A DNA stretch of 64,000 nt from Bradyrhizobium sp. NDS-1 (GTDB taxonomy: Bacteria; Pseudomonadota; Alphaproteobacteria; Rhizobiales; Xanthobacteraceae): positions 558,001 through 622,000 of the forward strand of contig NZ_CP136628.1 in the NCBI RefSeq assembly GCF_032918005.1, given 5' to 3'. Numbering within the stretch: position 1 is the first letter of the stretch; each line of letters starts with the position of its first letter. Under the pieces are notes generated by a model. The model did not search any database. It had not been told where the DNA came from and saw only the letters and a list, made by a program, of their open reading frames with translations. A program made the translations under genes and the position numbers. Positions 40,839 through 51,715 of the stretch are shown piece by piece.

Positions 40839-41879
40839 ATGACGATCTTGATCGACAGGGATCAAGTCATCTCGAGCCCGGCGCTGGTGCCGACCGAGCG
40901 CGATTTCGCGCGAGAACATGGTCCCGAACTCACGATCGGGCTCGTCAACAACATGCCGGATCCGGCGCTGAAGGCGACCGAGCGGCAGTTCATGAAGCTG
41001 CTCCAGGCCGCAGCAGGTCCGTGCCGCATCCGCTTCCACTGCTTCTCGCTTCCCAGTGTGAAGCGCTCGCCGGAAGCGAGGTGGCATGTCGAGAGCGAAT
41101 ATTCGGATCTTTCCGATCTCAAGCGTCAGAAATTCGACGGGCTGATCGTGACCGGCGCCGAGCCTGTCGCGCCCGAGCTCGATCAGGAGCCGTACTGGCG
41201 CGATCTTACCGACCTCATCGACTGGGCCAAGGCCAGCACGCGCTCGACGATCTGGTCGTGCCTTGCCGCGCATGCGGCAGTGCTGCACCTCGACGGCATC
41301 GAACGGCGACGGCTGCGGGCCAAATGCCACGGCATCTTCGATTGCGACGCCATGACGAACGATTCCCTGACGCGCGCCGCGCCGGCGCCACTGAAGGTCT
41401 CGCATTCGCGGTTGAACGAGATTGCGGAGAGCGACCTGGTGCAGGCCGGCTATCAGGTGCTGACACGCTCGGCCCTTGCAGGTGTCGACGTATTCGTTCG
41501 CCAATATGCCAGCCGCTTCGTGTTTTTCCAGGGGCATCCGGAATACGACGCGCTGTCGCTCCAGCGCGAATATCTGCGCGACATCGGCCGCTATCTCGCG
41601 CGTGAACGCGAGAATTATCCGCGCCTGCCCGTGAGCTATTTTGACGCAGCGACGGAAGAGAAACTGTCCCGTTTCGAGAAGAAAGCGGTGCACCAGCGCC
41701 ATCCGGCGCTCGCCAACGAGTTGCCCGGGCTGAATTTGCGCGCCGATATCGGCGCCGGCAGCGCGGCGGCGGTGCTCTTCCGCAACTGGCTGCAGTATCT
41801 CAGCCTGGAAGCCGATGCATCGGTCCCTGCGCATCAGCCGAAGGATGTTGGTTCCGCGTTAGGATTACCCAAGCGTTAG
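40839..41879 (+). CDS. Homoserine O-acyltransferase, MetA/HTS-like
   Basis: 346 residues of the class-I-glutamine-amidotransferase-like HTS fold: LTIGLVNNMPDPALKATERQFMKLL, KFDGLIVTGAEPVAPEL, catalytic Cys in IWSCLAAHAAVLHLDGIERRRL, VSHSRLNEI, and RFVFFQGHPEYDALSLQREYLRDI with the His-Glu of the triad. MetA enzymes transfer succinyl or acetyl from CoA to homoserine; the neighbouring sulfhydrylase suggests an acetyl product but specificity cannot be read safely. Second gene of the methionine operon (12-nt gap). Slightly divergent in the first 30 residues from enterobacterial MetA. Confidence 0.85.
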   Translation: MTILIDRDQVISSPALVPTERDFAREHGPELTIGLVNNMPDPALKATERQFMKLLQAAAGPCRIRFHCFSLPSVKRSPEARWHVESEYSDLSDLKRQKFDGLIVTGAEPVAPELDQEPYWRDLTDLIDWAKASTRSTIWSCLAAHAAVLHLDGIERRRLRAKCHGIFDCDAMTNDSLTRAAPAPLKVSHSRLNEIAESDLVQAGYQVLTRSALAGVDVFVRQYASRFVFFQGHPEYDALSLQREYLRDIGRYLARERENYPRLPVSYFDAATEEKLSRFEKKAVHQRHPALANELPGLNLRADIGAGSAAAVLFRNWLQYLSLEADASVPAHQPKDVGSALGLPKR

Positions 41880-41901
41880 GCTTGCCTCGACCGGCGCGCG
41901 A

Positions 41902-42687
41902 ATGTTTCATTACGGCAACAACGGAATCACCGGAAACGCAGTCGTGTGGTCGGCACTCCAGGGACGCGTGAGCAATCGGTTGGCCCGGCATTTCCGCGCC
42001 GCGCCGCACCGGCTGCCTGCCCATGCGCCGATGGTGAGCTTCACCTTCGACGATGCCCCCGACAGCGCGGCAGGCGAGGGCGCCGAGCTTCTGGAAAAGC
42101 ATGGCGGCCGCGGGACGTTCTATCTCGCCGGCAGCCTGATCGATCGTCCGTCGGACCACTGGCACGGGCTGTCGAACGACGCCATCGTGCGACTTCACCG
42201 CGCCGGTCACGAGATCGCCTGCCACACCTTCTCGCACCAGAGCTCGGCCAGTCTCGATGAAGCAGCGATGGCTCGCGAGATCGAGCGGAACCGCGCTTAT
42301 TTTCGTGGAATCGATTCCTCGATCAAGCTGGAGAACTTCGCCTATCCCTATGGGATCGCCTCGGTCTGGCGCAAGCCGCAGCTCGCCAGGGCCTTCCGTT
42401 CGGCGCGTGGTATTCTCCCCGGCGTCAACAGCGACGTCATCGACCTCCAGTTCCTGCGCGCGTCGCCCCTGGTCGATTGCGAGATCGATCAAGCGGGGGT
42501 CGATCGCTACTTCGATGAGGCGGTCGCGAGCGGGGGATGGCTCATCTTCTATGGCCACGACATAACGAACGCGCCGAGTCCCTATGGCTGCACTCCCGGC
42601 CTGATGCGACATGCGCTGGATGCGGCCCAGAGGCGTGGCATGCCCATTGTGACTGTCGCGGAAGCCTTGCGACGAATCGGGGCGTAG
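41902..42687 (+). CDS. Polysaccharide deacetylase (NodB-homology domain)
   Basis: 261 residues. NodB domain signatures: MVSFTFDDAPDSAAGEGAELLEKHGGRGTFYLAGSLI (motif 1 FDD), HEIACHTFSHQSSASL (motif 2 H-x-x-S-H metal ligands), AYPYGIAS (motif 3), and GGWLIFYGHDITN near the end (motif 5 His). No signal peptide, so cytoplasmic. Family members remove N- or O-acetyl groups from chitin-like or peptidoglycan sugars. It follows the MetA-like gene by 22 nt in the same direction and may share its transcript without a metabolic link. Confidence 0.88.
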   Translation: MFHYGNNGITGNAVVWSALQGRVSNRLARHFRAAPHRLPAHAPMVSFTFDDAPDSAAGEGAELLEKHGGRGTFYLAGSLIDRPSDHWHGLSNDAIVRLHRAGHEIACHTFSHQSSASLDEAAMAREIERNRAYFRGIDSSIKLENFAYPYGIASVWRKPQLARAFRSARGILPGVNSDVIDLQFLRASPLVDCEIDQAGVDRYFDEAVASGGWLIFYGHDITNAPSPYGCTPGLMRHALDAAQRRGMPIVTVAEALRRIGA

Positions 42688-42700
42688 TGTCTTCTTCCTT

Positions 42701-42854
42701 TCTCCCCTTGTGGGAGAAGGTGGCGCGAAGCGCCGGATGAGGGGTATGTCTCCTCAAACTCATATCTGCGTTCGCGGATAGAATCCCTCACCCGTCTCGC
42801 CGCTCACGCGGCGAGCCACCCTCTCCGACAAGGAGCCCACAAGGGGCGAGGGGA
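42701..42854. repeat. Long imperfect inverted repeat (intergenic repeat element)
   Basis: The element opens TCTCCCCTTGTGGGAGAAGGTGGC and closes GCCACCCTCTCC...CCCACAAGGGGCGAGGGG, with internal GATGAGGG/CCCTCACCC arms, so the whole 150-nt stretch can fold into one long hairpin. This sequence type recurs between genes in Bradyrhizobium genomes to my knowledge. Confidence 0.6.
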
Positions 42855-42947
42855 AGATAATATCCTGCACCCGAAACACTCTTGCCACGCCGACGCCAGC
42901 ATGCGACTGGCCTTGTGACGAATCCCACGGTCGATCCTGTCCCGCCC

Positions 42948-44810
42948 ATGTCCGTTCCTTCCACCGCTCCGCCCGCGCCGACCAACGGCCGCGATGCGCT
43001 GTCGGTGCTGCATTCCATCTTCGGCCTGCCGGGTTTTCGCGGCGCGCAGGGAGAGATCGTCAGGCACGTCACGGGCGGTGGCAATTGCCTGGTGCTGATG
43101 CCGACCGGCGGCGGCAAGTCGCTGTGCTATCAACTTCCTTCCTTGCTGCGTGAAGGCTGCGGCATCGTGGTGTCGCCGCTGATCGCGTTGATGCGCGATC
43201 AGGTCGCCGGCCTGATCGAAGCCGGCGTCAATGCCGCCGCGCTGAATTCGTCACTGTCGTTCCAGGAAGCCTCCGACATCGAACGCCGCCTGCTCGCGGG
43301 CGATCTCGATCTGCTTTATGTCGCGCCGGAGCGTCTGGTGACGCCGCGCTGCCTGTCGCTGCTGGCGCAGGCCAAGGTGGCGCTGTTCGCGATCGACGAG
43401 GCGCATTGCGTCTCGCAATGGGGCCATGACTTTCGCCCCGAATATGTCGGCCTCTCCATCATCGCCGAGCGCTTTCCCGACGTGCCGCGCATCGCGCTGA
43501 CCGCGACCGCCGACGATCTGACGCGCAAGGAGATCGTCGCGCGGCTTCAATTGACGGACGCGCCGCAATTCGTCTCGAGCTTCGACCGGCCCAACATCCG
43601 TTACGAGATCGTCGACAAGCGCAACGCCGTATCGCAGCTGAAGGAATTCATCCGGGAGCGTCACGCGGGCGATGCCGGCGTGGTCTATTGCCTGTCCCGC
43701 AACCGGGTCGAGGAGGTCGCCGCCGCGCTTGACGACGCCGGCATTGCGGCGCTGCCCTACCACGCCGGGCTCGACAGCCAGGTGCGCTCGCGCAACCAGG
43801 ACCGCTTTCTCAACGAGGACGGCATCGTTATCGTCGCGACGGTCGCGTTCGGCATGGGCATCGACAAGCCCGACGTGCGCTTCGTCGCCCATCTCGACCT
43901 GCCCAAGAGCATCGAGGCCTATTACCAGGAGACGGGCCGCGCCGGCCGTGACGGCAAGCCGTCGGCGGCCTGGATGGCCTATGGGCTCTCCGACATCGTG
44001 CAGCAGCGGCGCATGATCGACGAGTCCAGCGCCTCCGACGAATTCAAGCGGGTCTCGATCGGCAAGCTCGATGCGCTGGTCGGACTTGCCGAAACGCCGC
44101 ACTGCCGGCGCCGGCGGCTGCTCGCCTATTTCGGCGAGATCGTGATGGGCGAGACCTGCGGCAATTGCGACAACTGCCTGACGCCGCCGAAAATGCGCGA
44201 CGGCAAGGTGCTGGCGCAGAAGCTGTTGTCCTGCGTCTACCGCACCGGACAGCGGTTTGGAGCGATGCATCTGATCGACGTGCTGGTCGGACGCCTGACC
44301 GAGAAGGTGACGCAGTTCGGCCACGACAAATTGTCGGTGTTCGGCATCGGCCGCGAGCTCAATGAAAAGCAGTGGCGCACAGTGCTCCGGCAGTTGGTGG
44401 CGATGGGACATCTGCACAGCGACAGCGAGGCTTTCGGCGCGCTGAAGCTGACCGAGACCGCGCGCGGCGTGCTGCGCGGGGAGACCGAGGTGTGGCTGCG
44501 CGAGGAAGCGCCCGGCGCGCGTATTCGCGCCAGTCGCGGCAAATCGCGCCGCGGTGATCTCGCGCCTGCGGCCAGCGCGCCGCAAGGCGATGTCGATCCG
44601 GAGCTGCGCGCGCGGCTGCGGTCCTGGCGCTCGGACATCGCCCGCGAACGCGGCGTACCGGCCTATGTCGTGCTGCATGATGCCACCATCGACGGCATCG
44701 TCCGGGCTTGGCCAACCACTCTCGACGAACTCCGCAACGTCCCCGGCATCGGCGACAAGAAGCTCGAGCATTACGGCGACGAACTGCTACAGATCGTCAG
44801 GACGCGGTAG
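42948..44810 (+). CDS. recQ: ATP-dependent DNA helicase RecQ
   Basis: About 620 residues. The start is uncertain: ATG 42948 fits family alignments from memory ([18 protein letters not shown] begins at residue 20), ATG 42882 is possible and no clear ribosome site decides. Superfamily-2 helicase motifs: [20 protein letters not shown] (I), [12 protein letters not shown] (Ia), [20 protein letters not shown] (II, DEAH), ALTATAD (III), [20 protein letters not shown] (V), [13 protein letters not shown] (VI). The RQC zinc site is [14 protein letters not shown] and an HRDC domain ends the protein. RecQ works in recombination and replication-fork repair. Confidence 0.93.
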   Translation: MSVPSTAPPAPTNGRDALSVLHSIFGLPGFRGAQGEIVRHVTGGGNCLVLMPTGGGKSLCYQLPSLLREGCGIVVSPLIALMRDQVAGLIEAGVNAAALNSSLSFQEASDIERRLLAGDLDLLYVAPERLVTPRCLSLLAQAKVALFAIDEAHCVSQWGHDFRPEYVGLSIIAERFPDVPRIALTATADDLTRKEIVARLQLTDAPQFVSSFDRPNIRYEIVDKRNAVSQLKEFIRERHAGDAGVVYCLSRNRVEEVAAALDDAGIAALPYHAGLDSQVRSRNQDRFLNEDGIVIVATVAFGMGIDKPDVRFVAHLDLPKSIEAYYQETGRAGRDGKPSAAWMAYGLSDIVQQRRMIDESSASDEFKRVSIGKLDALVGLAETPHCRRRRLLAYFGEIVMGETCGNCDNCLTPPKMRDGKVLAQKLLSCVYRTGQRFGAMHLIDVLVGRLTEKVTQFGHDKLSVFGIGRELNEKQWRTVLRQLVAMGHLHSDSEAFGALKLTETARGVLRGETEVWLREEAPGARIRASRGKSRRGDLAPAASAPQGDVDPELRARLRSWRSDIARERGVPAYVVLHDATIDGIVRAWPTTLDELRNVPGIGDKKLEHYGDELLQIVRTR

Positions 44811-44838
44811 GGCGCTGGTGCGCTCAATTCTCTCAACA

Positions 44839-44997
44839 CGTCATCCCGGACAAGCGCGCCTAAAGCGCGCGCAGATCCGGGATCCATAACCACAGGCCGG
44901 TGTGGGTACGGCAGGCTGGCGACCACGAGTCTTCGCAAAACGACTGCTGCGGCGTATGGGTCCCGGGTCTGCGCTTACGCTTGCCCGGGACGACAGC
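44839..44997. repeat. Bradyrhizobium-type intergenic repeat
   Basis: Stretch framed by CGTCATCCCGG at the left and GCCCGGGACGAC at the right, with internal GATCCGGGATCCATAACC and GGGTCCCGGGTCTGCGCT. It lies between recQ and acdS, has no coding character, and is a sequence type commonly repeated between genes in Bradyrhizobium. Confidence 0.55.
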
Positions 44998-45027
44998 GGT
45001 GTGCCAGGCGAGAGCTACGCCTTCCAC

Positions 45028-46044
45028 TCACCCATTCCGGAACGCATACGCATATCCATTCAGTGCGGGGGCGCCGCCGAGATGGGCGTACAGAATCTTC
45101 GCGCCCTTCTCGAAATAGCCCTTCTTCGCAAGATCGATCAGGCCCTGCATCGACTTGCCCTCGTAGACGGGGTCGGTGATCATGCCTTCGAGACGTGCGC
45201 TGAGGCGGATGGCCTCCTTGGTCTCCTCCGACGGCACGCCATAGGCGGGATAGGCGTAATCCTCGATCAGCACGACGTCGTCAGCGACGAGCTCCTTGCC
45301 GAGCTCGACGAGCTTGGCGGTGTTTTGCGCGATCTCCAGCACCTGGGCCTTGGTCTGTTCGGGCGTGAAGGAGGCATCGATGCCGATCACTTTGCGCGCG
45401 CGGCCGTCGGCAGCGAAGCCCACCAGCATGCCGGCATGGGTCGAGCCAGTGACCGTGCAGACCACGATGTAGTCGAACTTGAAGCCGAGCTCGGCTTCCT
45501 GCTTGCGCACCTCCTCGGCGAAGCCGACATAGCCGAGACCGCCAAATTTGTGCACGGAGGCTCCGGCAGGAATCGCGTAAGGCTTGCCGCCCGCGGCCTT
45601 CACTTCCTCGATCGCCTGCTCCCAGCTCTTGCGGATACCGATGTCGAAGCCGTCGTCGACGAGGCGCACGTCGGCGCCCATGATGCGCGAGAGCATGATG
45701 TTGCCGACGCGGTCATAGACGGCGTCCTCGTGCGGCACCCAGGCTTCCTGCACCAGACGACACTTCATGCCGATCTTGGCCGCGACGGCGGCGATCATGC
45801 GGGTGTGGTTCGACTGCACGCCGCCGATCGAGACCAACGTGTCGGCGTTGGAGGCGATCGCGTCGGGAATGATATATTCGAGCTTGCGCAGCTTGTTGCC
45901 GCCATAGGCAAGGCCCGAATTGCAGTCCTCGCGCTTGGCATAGACCTCGACCTGGCCGCCGAGATGTTTTGACAGCCGCTCCAGCTTCTCGATGGGCGTC
46001 GGGCCGAAGGTCAGCTTGTATCGCGGAAATTTATCGAGCTTCAT
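45028..46044 (-). CDS. acdS: 1-aminocyclopropane-1-carboxylate (ACC) deaminase
   Basis: 338 residues, the usual AcdS length. Fold-type II PLP enzyme: [28 protein letters not shown] (PLP lysine in GGNKLRK), [43 protein letters not shown]. The residues that separate ACC deaminase from D-cysteine desulfhydrase are present: Tyr-Glu in [15 protein letters not shown] and Leu in [13 protein letters not shown]. It cleaves the plant ethylene precursor ACC to 2-oxobutyrate and ammonia, lowering host ethylene. Divergent from the Lrp-type acdR, its usual activator. Confidence 0.93.
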   Translation of the reverse strand: MKLDKFPRYKLTFGPTPIEKLERLSKHLGGQVEVYAKREDCNSGLAYGGNKLRKLEYIIPDAIASNADTLVSIGGVQSNHTRMIAAVAAKIGMKCRLVQEAWVPHEDAVYDRVGNIMLSRIMGADVRLVDDGFDIGIRKSWEQAIEEVKAAGGKPYAIPAGASVHKFGGLGYVGFAEEVRKQEAELGFKFDYIVVCTVTGSTHAGMLVGFAADGRARKVIGIDASFTPEQTKAQVLEIAQNTAKLVELGKELVADDVVLIEDYAYPAYGVPSEETKEAIRLSARLEGMITDPVYEGKSMQGLIDLAKKGYFEKGAKILYAHLGGAPALNGYAYAFRNG

Positions 46045-46110
46045 GGGTCATCCCGATTGGCGTTGATGTCCGTCGTTGCCTAGCATCGCCTTGGAAAAAT
46101 GTGCTTTCGA

Positions 46111-46130
46111 ATATTGCGCCCATATTGCGC
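46111..46130. promoter_or_regulatory. ATATTGCGC direct repeat in the acdS-acdR intergenic region
   Basis: ATATTGCGC occurs at 46111-46119 and again at 46122-46130, 11 bp apart, about one helical turn, centred some 75 nt upstream of acdS. Tandem sites at helical spacing suit an Lrp/AsnC octamer such as AcdR. Confidence 0.45.
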
Positions 46131-46202
46131 TTGTTCTTGCGAAAATGGCCCTATTCGCTAAGATTTCTTCCGTAGGTCCGCTCTTTTATGGAAGTTTCTT
46201 TC

Positions 46203-46667
46203 ATGGCATCTCGTCTCGATCGCACTGACCTTAAGATCCTGAGATTGCTGCAAAATAACGGACGGCTGAGCAATGCCGAGCTGGCCGAAACCGTCGCGAT
46301 CAGCCCCGCCACCTGCCATCGCCGCACCCAGCGCCTGTTCGAGGACGGCTTCATCGCCGCCGTCCGCGCCATGATCGCCCCCAAGAAAGTGGCCAAGGGC
46401 ACGCTGGTGATGGTCGGCGTCGTGCTCGACCGCTCGACGCCGGAGAGCTTCGCCATTTTCGAGCAGGCGATCGCCAGGCTGAAATTCGTGCTCGACTGCC
46501 ACCTCGTCGCCGGCGACTTCGACTATTTCCTCAAGATCCGCGTCGGCGACATGGAGGATTTCAACCGCATCCACGGCGAGCAGCTCATCGCGCTGCCCGG
46601 CGTACGGCAGACCCGCACCTTCTTCGTGATGAAGGAAGTGGTCGACAACGCGCCGCTGGAATTTTGA
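46203..46667 (+). CDS. acdR: Lrp/AsnC-family regulator of ACC deaminase
   Basis: 154 residues from ATG 46203 (GGAAG 8 nt upstream); ATG 46188 would add five residues. N-terminal HTH (LDRTDLKILRLLQNNGRLSNAELAETVAISPATCHRRTQRLFEDGFI) and a C-terminal RAM effector domain (VDMEDFNRIHGEQLIALPGV-like segment, GDFDYFLKIRVGDMEDF). Placement divergent to acdS is the standard acdR arrangement, in which AcdR with ACC-bound AcdB or leucine modulates acdS transcription. An ATATTGCGC direct repeat lies between the genes. Confidence 0.9.
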   Translation: MASRLDRTDLKILRLLQNNGRLSNAELAETVAISPATCHRRTQRLFEDGFIAAVRAMIAPKKVAKGTLVMVGVVLDRSTPESFAIFEQAIARLKFVLDCHLVAGDFDYFLKIRVGDMEDFNRIHGEQLIALPGVRQTRTFFVMKEVVDNAPLEF

Positions 46668-46727
46668 GCGGCGTGCACGAAGCGCCCCGTGCTAGAGGGA
46701 CGTCAGTTTTCGAGGAATCGTCAGGTC

Positions 46728-47879
46728 ATGCCGATGGAGCCGCCTCCCTTCCGCCACTCCCATCCGGCCGGGCCGGCCTATCGCCGCGGCTGGGTCGATG
46801 AGGCCGTCGCCGCGATCGAGGCCGACCAGTGCCGCACCGCCGATACGCATCTGATCCGGCTCATCGTGCCGGCGCTATCAGGCATCGACATCTATCTGAA
46901 GGACGAGTCCACCCATCCGACCGGAAGCCTGAAGCATCGCCTCGCGCGCTCGCTGTTTCTCTACGCACTCTGCAACGGTCACATCCGTGAAGGCACACCT
47001 GTGGTCGAGGCCTCGTCGGGATCGACTGCGGTGTCGGAGGCCTATTTCGCAGAGATGATCGGCGTCCCCTTCTACGCCGTGATGCCGCGCACGACGTCGG
47101 CGGAGAAGATCGTCGCGATCGAGCATTATGGCGGCCATTGCCATCTGATCGACGATGGCCGCGCGCTGTATGCGGAGGCCGCCGCGCTCGCCGCTCGTCT
47201 GAACGGTCATTACATGGACCAGTTCACCTTCGCCGAGCGTGCGACCGACTGGCGCGGCAACAACAACATCGCCGAGTCGATCTTTACGCAATTGCAGGGC
47301 GAGCCGCGCCCGCTGCCGGATTGGATCGTGATGGGCGCCGGCACCGGCGGCACCTCGGCCACGATCGGGCGCTATTTGCGCTACCGGCAGTATCCGACAC
47401 GGCTGTGCGTCGCCGATGTCGAGCATTCCGCCTTCTTCGACTGCTTCCGCTCGCAGGACCGCTCCCATGTCTGCGATCGTCCGTCGCTGATCGAGGGTGT
47501 TGGCCGTCCCCGTTGCGAGCCGTCCTTCGTGCCCGGCGTGGTCGACCGCATGATGAAGATTCCGGACGGGGCCACGATCGCGGCGATGAACGTGCTGTCG
47601 CGCCGGCTGCGCCGCCCGGTGGGCGGCTCCACCGGCACCAATTTCCTCGCGCTGTGCCGGCTCGCCTCGGAGATGCGTCAGGCCAACGTCGTGGGGTCGC
47701 TGGTGACGCTGATCTGCGATTCCGGCGAACGCTACCGGCAAACCTATTACGAGCCCGAATGGTTGAAGGCGCGCGGGCTCGATCCGGCGCCGTTCGAGGC
47801 GGCGCTGTCGGCATTCCTTGCGACGGGCGAGCCGCTCGCGCTCGCCGCCGACGATGTCGCAAATCCCCAGAGCGTGTGA
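46728..47879 (+). CDS. PLP-dependent cysteine-synthase-family enzyme
   Basis: 383 residues from ATG 46728. Fold-type II PLP protein: [23 protein letters not shown] (PLP lysine in TGSLKHR), [56 protein letters not shown] (phosphate loop), [15 protein letters not shown]. The pattern is that of the Cds1-like cysteine desulfhydrase/cysteine-synthase relatives rather than CysK proper. It would act on cysteine or an O-acyl serine. It lies 60 nt downstream of acdR in the same direction, but cotranscription is uncertain. Confidence 0.88.
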   Translation: MPMEPPPFRHSHPAGPAYRRGWVDEAVAAIEADQCRTADTHLIRLIVPALSGIDIYLKDESTHPTGSLKHRLARSLFLYALCNGHIREGTPVVEASSGSTAVSEAYFAEMIGVPFYAVMPRTTSAEKIVAIEHYGGHCHLIDDGRALYAEAAALAARLNGHYMDQFTFAERATDWRGNNNIAESIFTQLQGEPRPLPDWIVMGAGTGGTSATIGRYLRYRQYPTRLCVADVEHSAFFDCFRSQDRSHVCDRPSLIEGVGRPRCEPSFVPGVVDRMMKIPDGATIAAMNVLSRRLRRPVGGSTGTNFLALCRLASEMRQANVVGSLVTLICDSGERYRQTYYEPEWLKARGLDPAPFEAALSAFLATGEPLALAADDVANPQSV

Positions 47880-48002
47880 AGCCCCGAGACGAATAGTCGA
47901 ATTTGTCGGAACGCCCGCTCGCCGTGCGATGTCACGGCAACTTCACTTGCGTTGCGCCCGCACGCGGGCAAGCCTCGTCGTCTCAACGAGGAGATCTTCG
48001 CC

Positions 48003-48563
48003 GTGCGCCTTCCCATTCTCGATCCCAAGGACCTGTCCGCCGAACAGAAGCCGCTCTATGACGACATGCAAGCCGGCATCAAGGACCACTTCAAGGGCTT
48101 TGTGAACATGCGCGACGACGGCGCGCTGCTCGGACCCTGGAATCCCTGGATCCGCGAGCCGCGATTCGGCAAGCCGGTGTGGGAGCTGGTCAAGGCGATC
48201 GCTTCGAATCCGCTGCTGCCTGGCCCGGTGCGCGAGGTCGCGATTCTCGTCACCGGCTCGCATTTCCGCTCCGGCTACGAGCTCTATGCCCATGTGCTGG
48301 TCGCCGAGCAGCGCGGCCTGTCCGATGACAAGCTCGCGACCATCGTCGCCGGACAGCGGCCGGCGGATCTCACCAGACAGGAGGGCGTCGCCTACGACGT
48401 CGCCTCCGCACTGGTCAGTGGCGGCGTGCTGCCGGAACTGACCTGGCGCGCCGCGGTGAAGGAGTTCGGCGAGCACGGCGCGGCCGAGCTGTCCTATCTG
48501 GTGGGCGTCTATTGCATGGTCTCGGTCACGCTCAACACGTTCGATGTGCCGGTGCCCGAATAG
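48003..48563 (+). CDS. Carboxymuconolactone-decarboxylase/AhpD-like protein
   Basis: 186 residues from GTG 48003 (GAGGAGA 8 nt upstream). The CMD/AhpD helical core is visible (NPWIREPRFGKPVWELVKAIASNPLLPGPVREVAILVTGSHFRSGYELYAHVLVAEQRGLSDDKLATIVAGQRPADL). The AhpD CxxC redox pair is absent (GSHFRSGYELYAH in its place), so it is closer to the decarboxylase branch or to uncharacterised CMD proteins. An 'E...H' pair is retained. Cytoplasmic. Convergent with the GGDEF gene. Confidence 0.85.
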   Translation: MRLPILDPKDLSAEQKPLYDDMQAGIKDHFKGFVNMRDDGALLGPWNPWIREPRFGKPVWELVKAIASNPLLPGPVREVAILVTGSHFRSGYELYAHVLVAEQRGLSDDKLATIVAGQRPADLTRQEGVAYDVASALVSGGVLPELTWRAAVKEFGEHGAAELSYLVGVYCMVSVTLNTFDVPVPE

Positions 48564-48571
48564 CAGCGGCT

Positions 48572-50155
<1,584 letters not shown>

Positions 50156-50386
50156 TCGCAGCCTCCCGCGTGACTCGGCCCAGTCTGTCGCAAGCATATT
50201 GCCGAGAGGTAACTGGATGAGCCGGCGGCCATAAGACCAACCGGCAGTCCTTGGCCGGGAGAAGCCACCACGGGGGTCCGAAGCCGTGCGAAAATCCTTC
50301 ATCGTCAAGGCCGGCCCAGTGCGACCGCCCTGCGATGCCGGAACAAGCGGCAGATTGGCTTTACCAGCTATCCACCATGATCGCAG

Positions 50387-51292
50387 TCAATTGCGCACGG
50401 CGTAAAGCGGCGTTCGCAAGGTCAGCTGGTAGGCCGGCTTCGGCGTCCAGGCGATCTGCGCGGTAATGCCGAACAGCCGGTTGTCATTGTCATCCATGCG
50501 GTCGAGGTCGAGCCGCAGGATGGGCTGCGTGAAGGACTCGGCCAGCGTCCGTCCGCCAAGCTGCGCGCCGCCGAACGACTGCACGCCGAGGCGGCCGGTA
50601 AACTTCCAGTTGCTCGGCCATTGGTAATAGCCGCCAGCATAGACGATGGTGTTCGGCCGGATGTGGGCGAACGGGCTGGCGATGGTGGTGTAGGTATGTT
50701 GCATGCCGGCGAGCCAGCCCCGCGTCTCGTCTTCGTCCAGCGCGTAGTCGAATTCCAGGATGTTGTTGAGCGAGTTCGTCATGCCCTGATCGTTCGGCAC
50801 CGATTGGGTCAAGGTCGATTGCAGCGTAATGGTCGGTATCGTCCCGCCATTCTGCTGGTAGAGGTCGGCCTGCACGCCGATGTTCCAACTGGTGATGTCG
50901 AACGTCGACCAGCCACCGCCAATGTCGGTCGTCGAGCCCGACACGCCGCCATAAAGCGAGACGCGGTCGTTGACGTCGACGGTCAGCGGCAGGTCAACGG
51001 CAATCGATTTCGCGGCCGGCAGGCCGTTCGGTAGCGTTGCGCCTCTGCGCACCGCGAGAGCTTGGAGCGCCGCCGATAGCGACGTGGTGCCGAAACCGAG
51101 TCCGAGCGTCCCCGCTGGAATCGACGCATAGCTCGTACGCAGATCAAGGTAAATGTTCGGGATCGCTGGTTTCGCCGGTGCATCCTCCTCATCTTCCGCG
51201 GAGAAGGCGGCGCTGGCCGAAATCGTCAGGCAGGCCAGTCCCATCGCGACGGCGCGCAAGCTCGGACGATGCGATGGGCTGTGAGGAGACAC
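50387..51292 (-). CDS. Outer-membrane beta-barrel protein (hypothetical)
   Basis: About 301 residues if translation starts at GTG 51292 (VSPHSPSHRPSLRAVAMGLACLTISASAAFSA, a good signal peptide); ATG 51244 would shorten the n-region. The mature part begins with an acidic stretch (EDEEDAPAKPAIPN) then about ten amphipathic strands, for example YLDLRTSYASIPAGTLGLGFG, VSLYGGVSGSTTDIGG, NIGVQADLYQQNG, TIVYAGGYYQWPSNWKFTGRLGVQSFGG, ending AYQLTLRTPLYAVRN. A porin- or transporter-like barrel of unknown substrate. Upstream of the GGDEF gene on the same strand but with a gap over 200 nt. Confidence 0.7.
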   Translation of the reverse strand: MSPHSPSHRPSLRAVAMGLACLTISASAAFSAEDEEDAPAKPAIPNIYLDLRTSYASIPAGTLGLGFGTTSLSAALQALAVRRGATLPNGLPAAKSIAVDLPLTVDVNDRVSLYGGVSGSTTDIGGGWSTFDITSWNIGVQADLYQQNGGTIPTITLQSTLTQSVPNDQGMTNSLNNILEFDYALDEDETRGWLAGMQHTYTTIASPFAHIRPNTIVYAGGYYQWPSNWKFTGRLGVQSFGGAQLGGRTLAESFTQPILRLDLDRMDDNDNRLFGITAQIAWTPKPAYQLTLRTPLYAVRN

Positions 51293-51462
51293 GTGACAAT
51301 CCGGCGCGCGGGCAAATCGCGTGCTAGATGGAACGTGATCGCTCCCGCGGTCAAGCGCTATCGGCAAGCCATGGACTGCATCGACAGGCGCGGCTACCCT
51401 GTCGCGATTGCACCGACACGCTCGCCGGCCGGAGCAGGCCGGGACAATGGAGGACGACAGCC

Positions 51463-51708
51463 ATGACCACGTCACGCCGCATCCTGCTCGCCGGAATGGC
51501 AGGGCTCGCCGTCGCTCCGGCCGCAATGGCAGCCACCCCCGTGCCGGCGCGCGATGACACCACGGTCGCGGAAGAACGCTTTGCGCGCATGATTGCCGCC
51601 GCGCATGCGCCCGACGTCACTTGCGCCCGGCAGGCGGAGCGTTATGCGGACATGCATTGGCCTGACTATGTCACGGCAGCCAGGGCCGTGCTCGACGCGC
51701 GCGTATGA
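51463..51708 (+). CDS. Small exported hypothetical protein
   Basis: 81 residues from ATG 51463, GGAGG 9 nt upstream. A clear leader MTTSRRILLAGMAGLAVAPAAMAA (RR and hydrophobic core, possibly Tat-dependent) precedes a 57-residue mature peptide (RDDTTVAEERFARMIAAAHAPDVTCARQAERYADMHWPDYVTAARAVLDARV). I do not recognise the family. Divergent from the outer-membrane gene and convergent with the esterase gene. Confidence 0.6.
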   Translation: MTTSRRILLAGMAGLAVAPAAMAATPVPARDDTTVAEERFARMIAAAHAPDVTCARQAERYADMHWPDYVTAARAVLDARV

Positions 51709-51715
51709 TTTCGCG

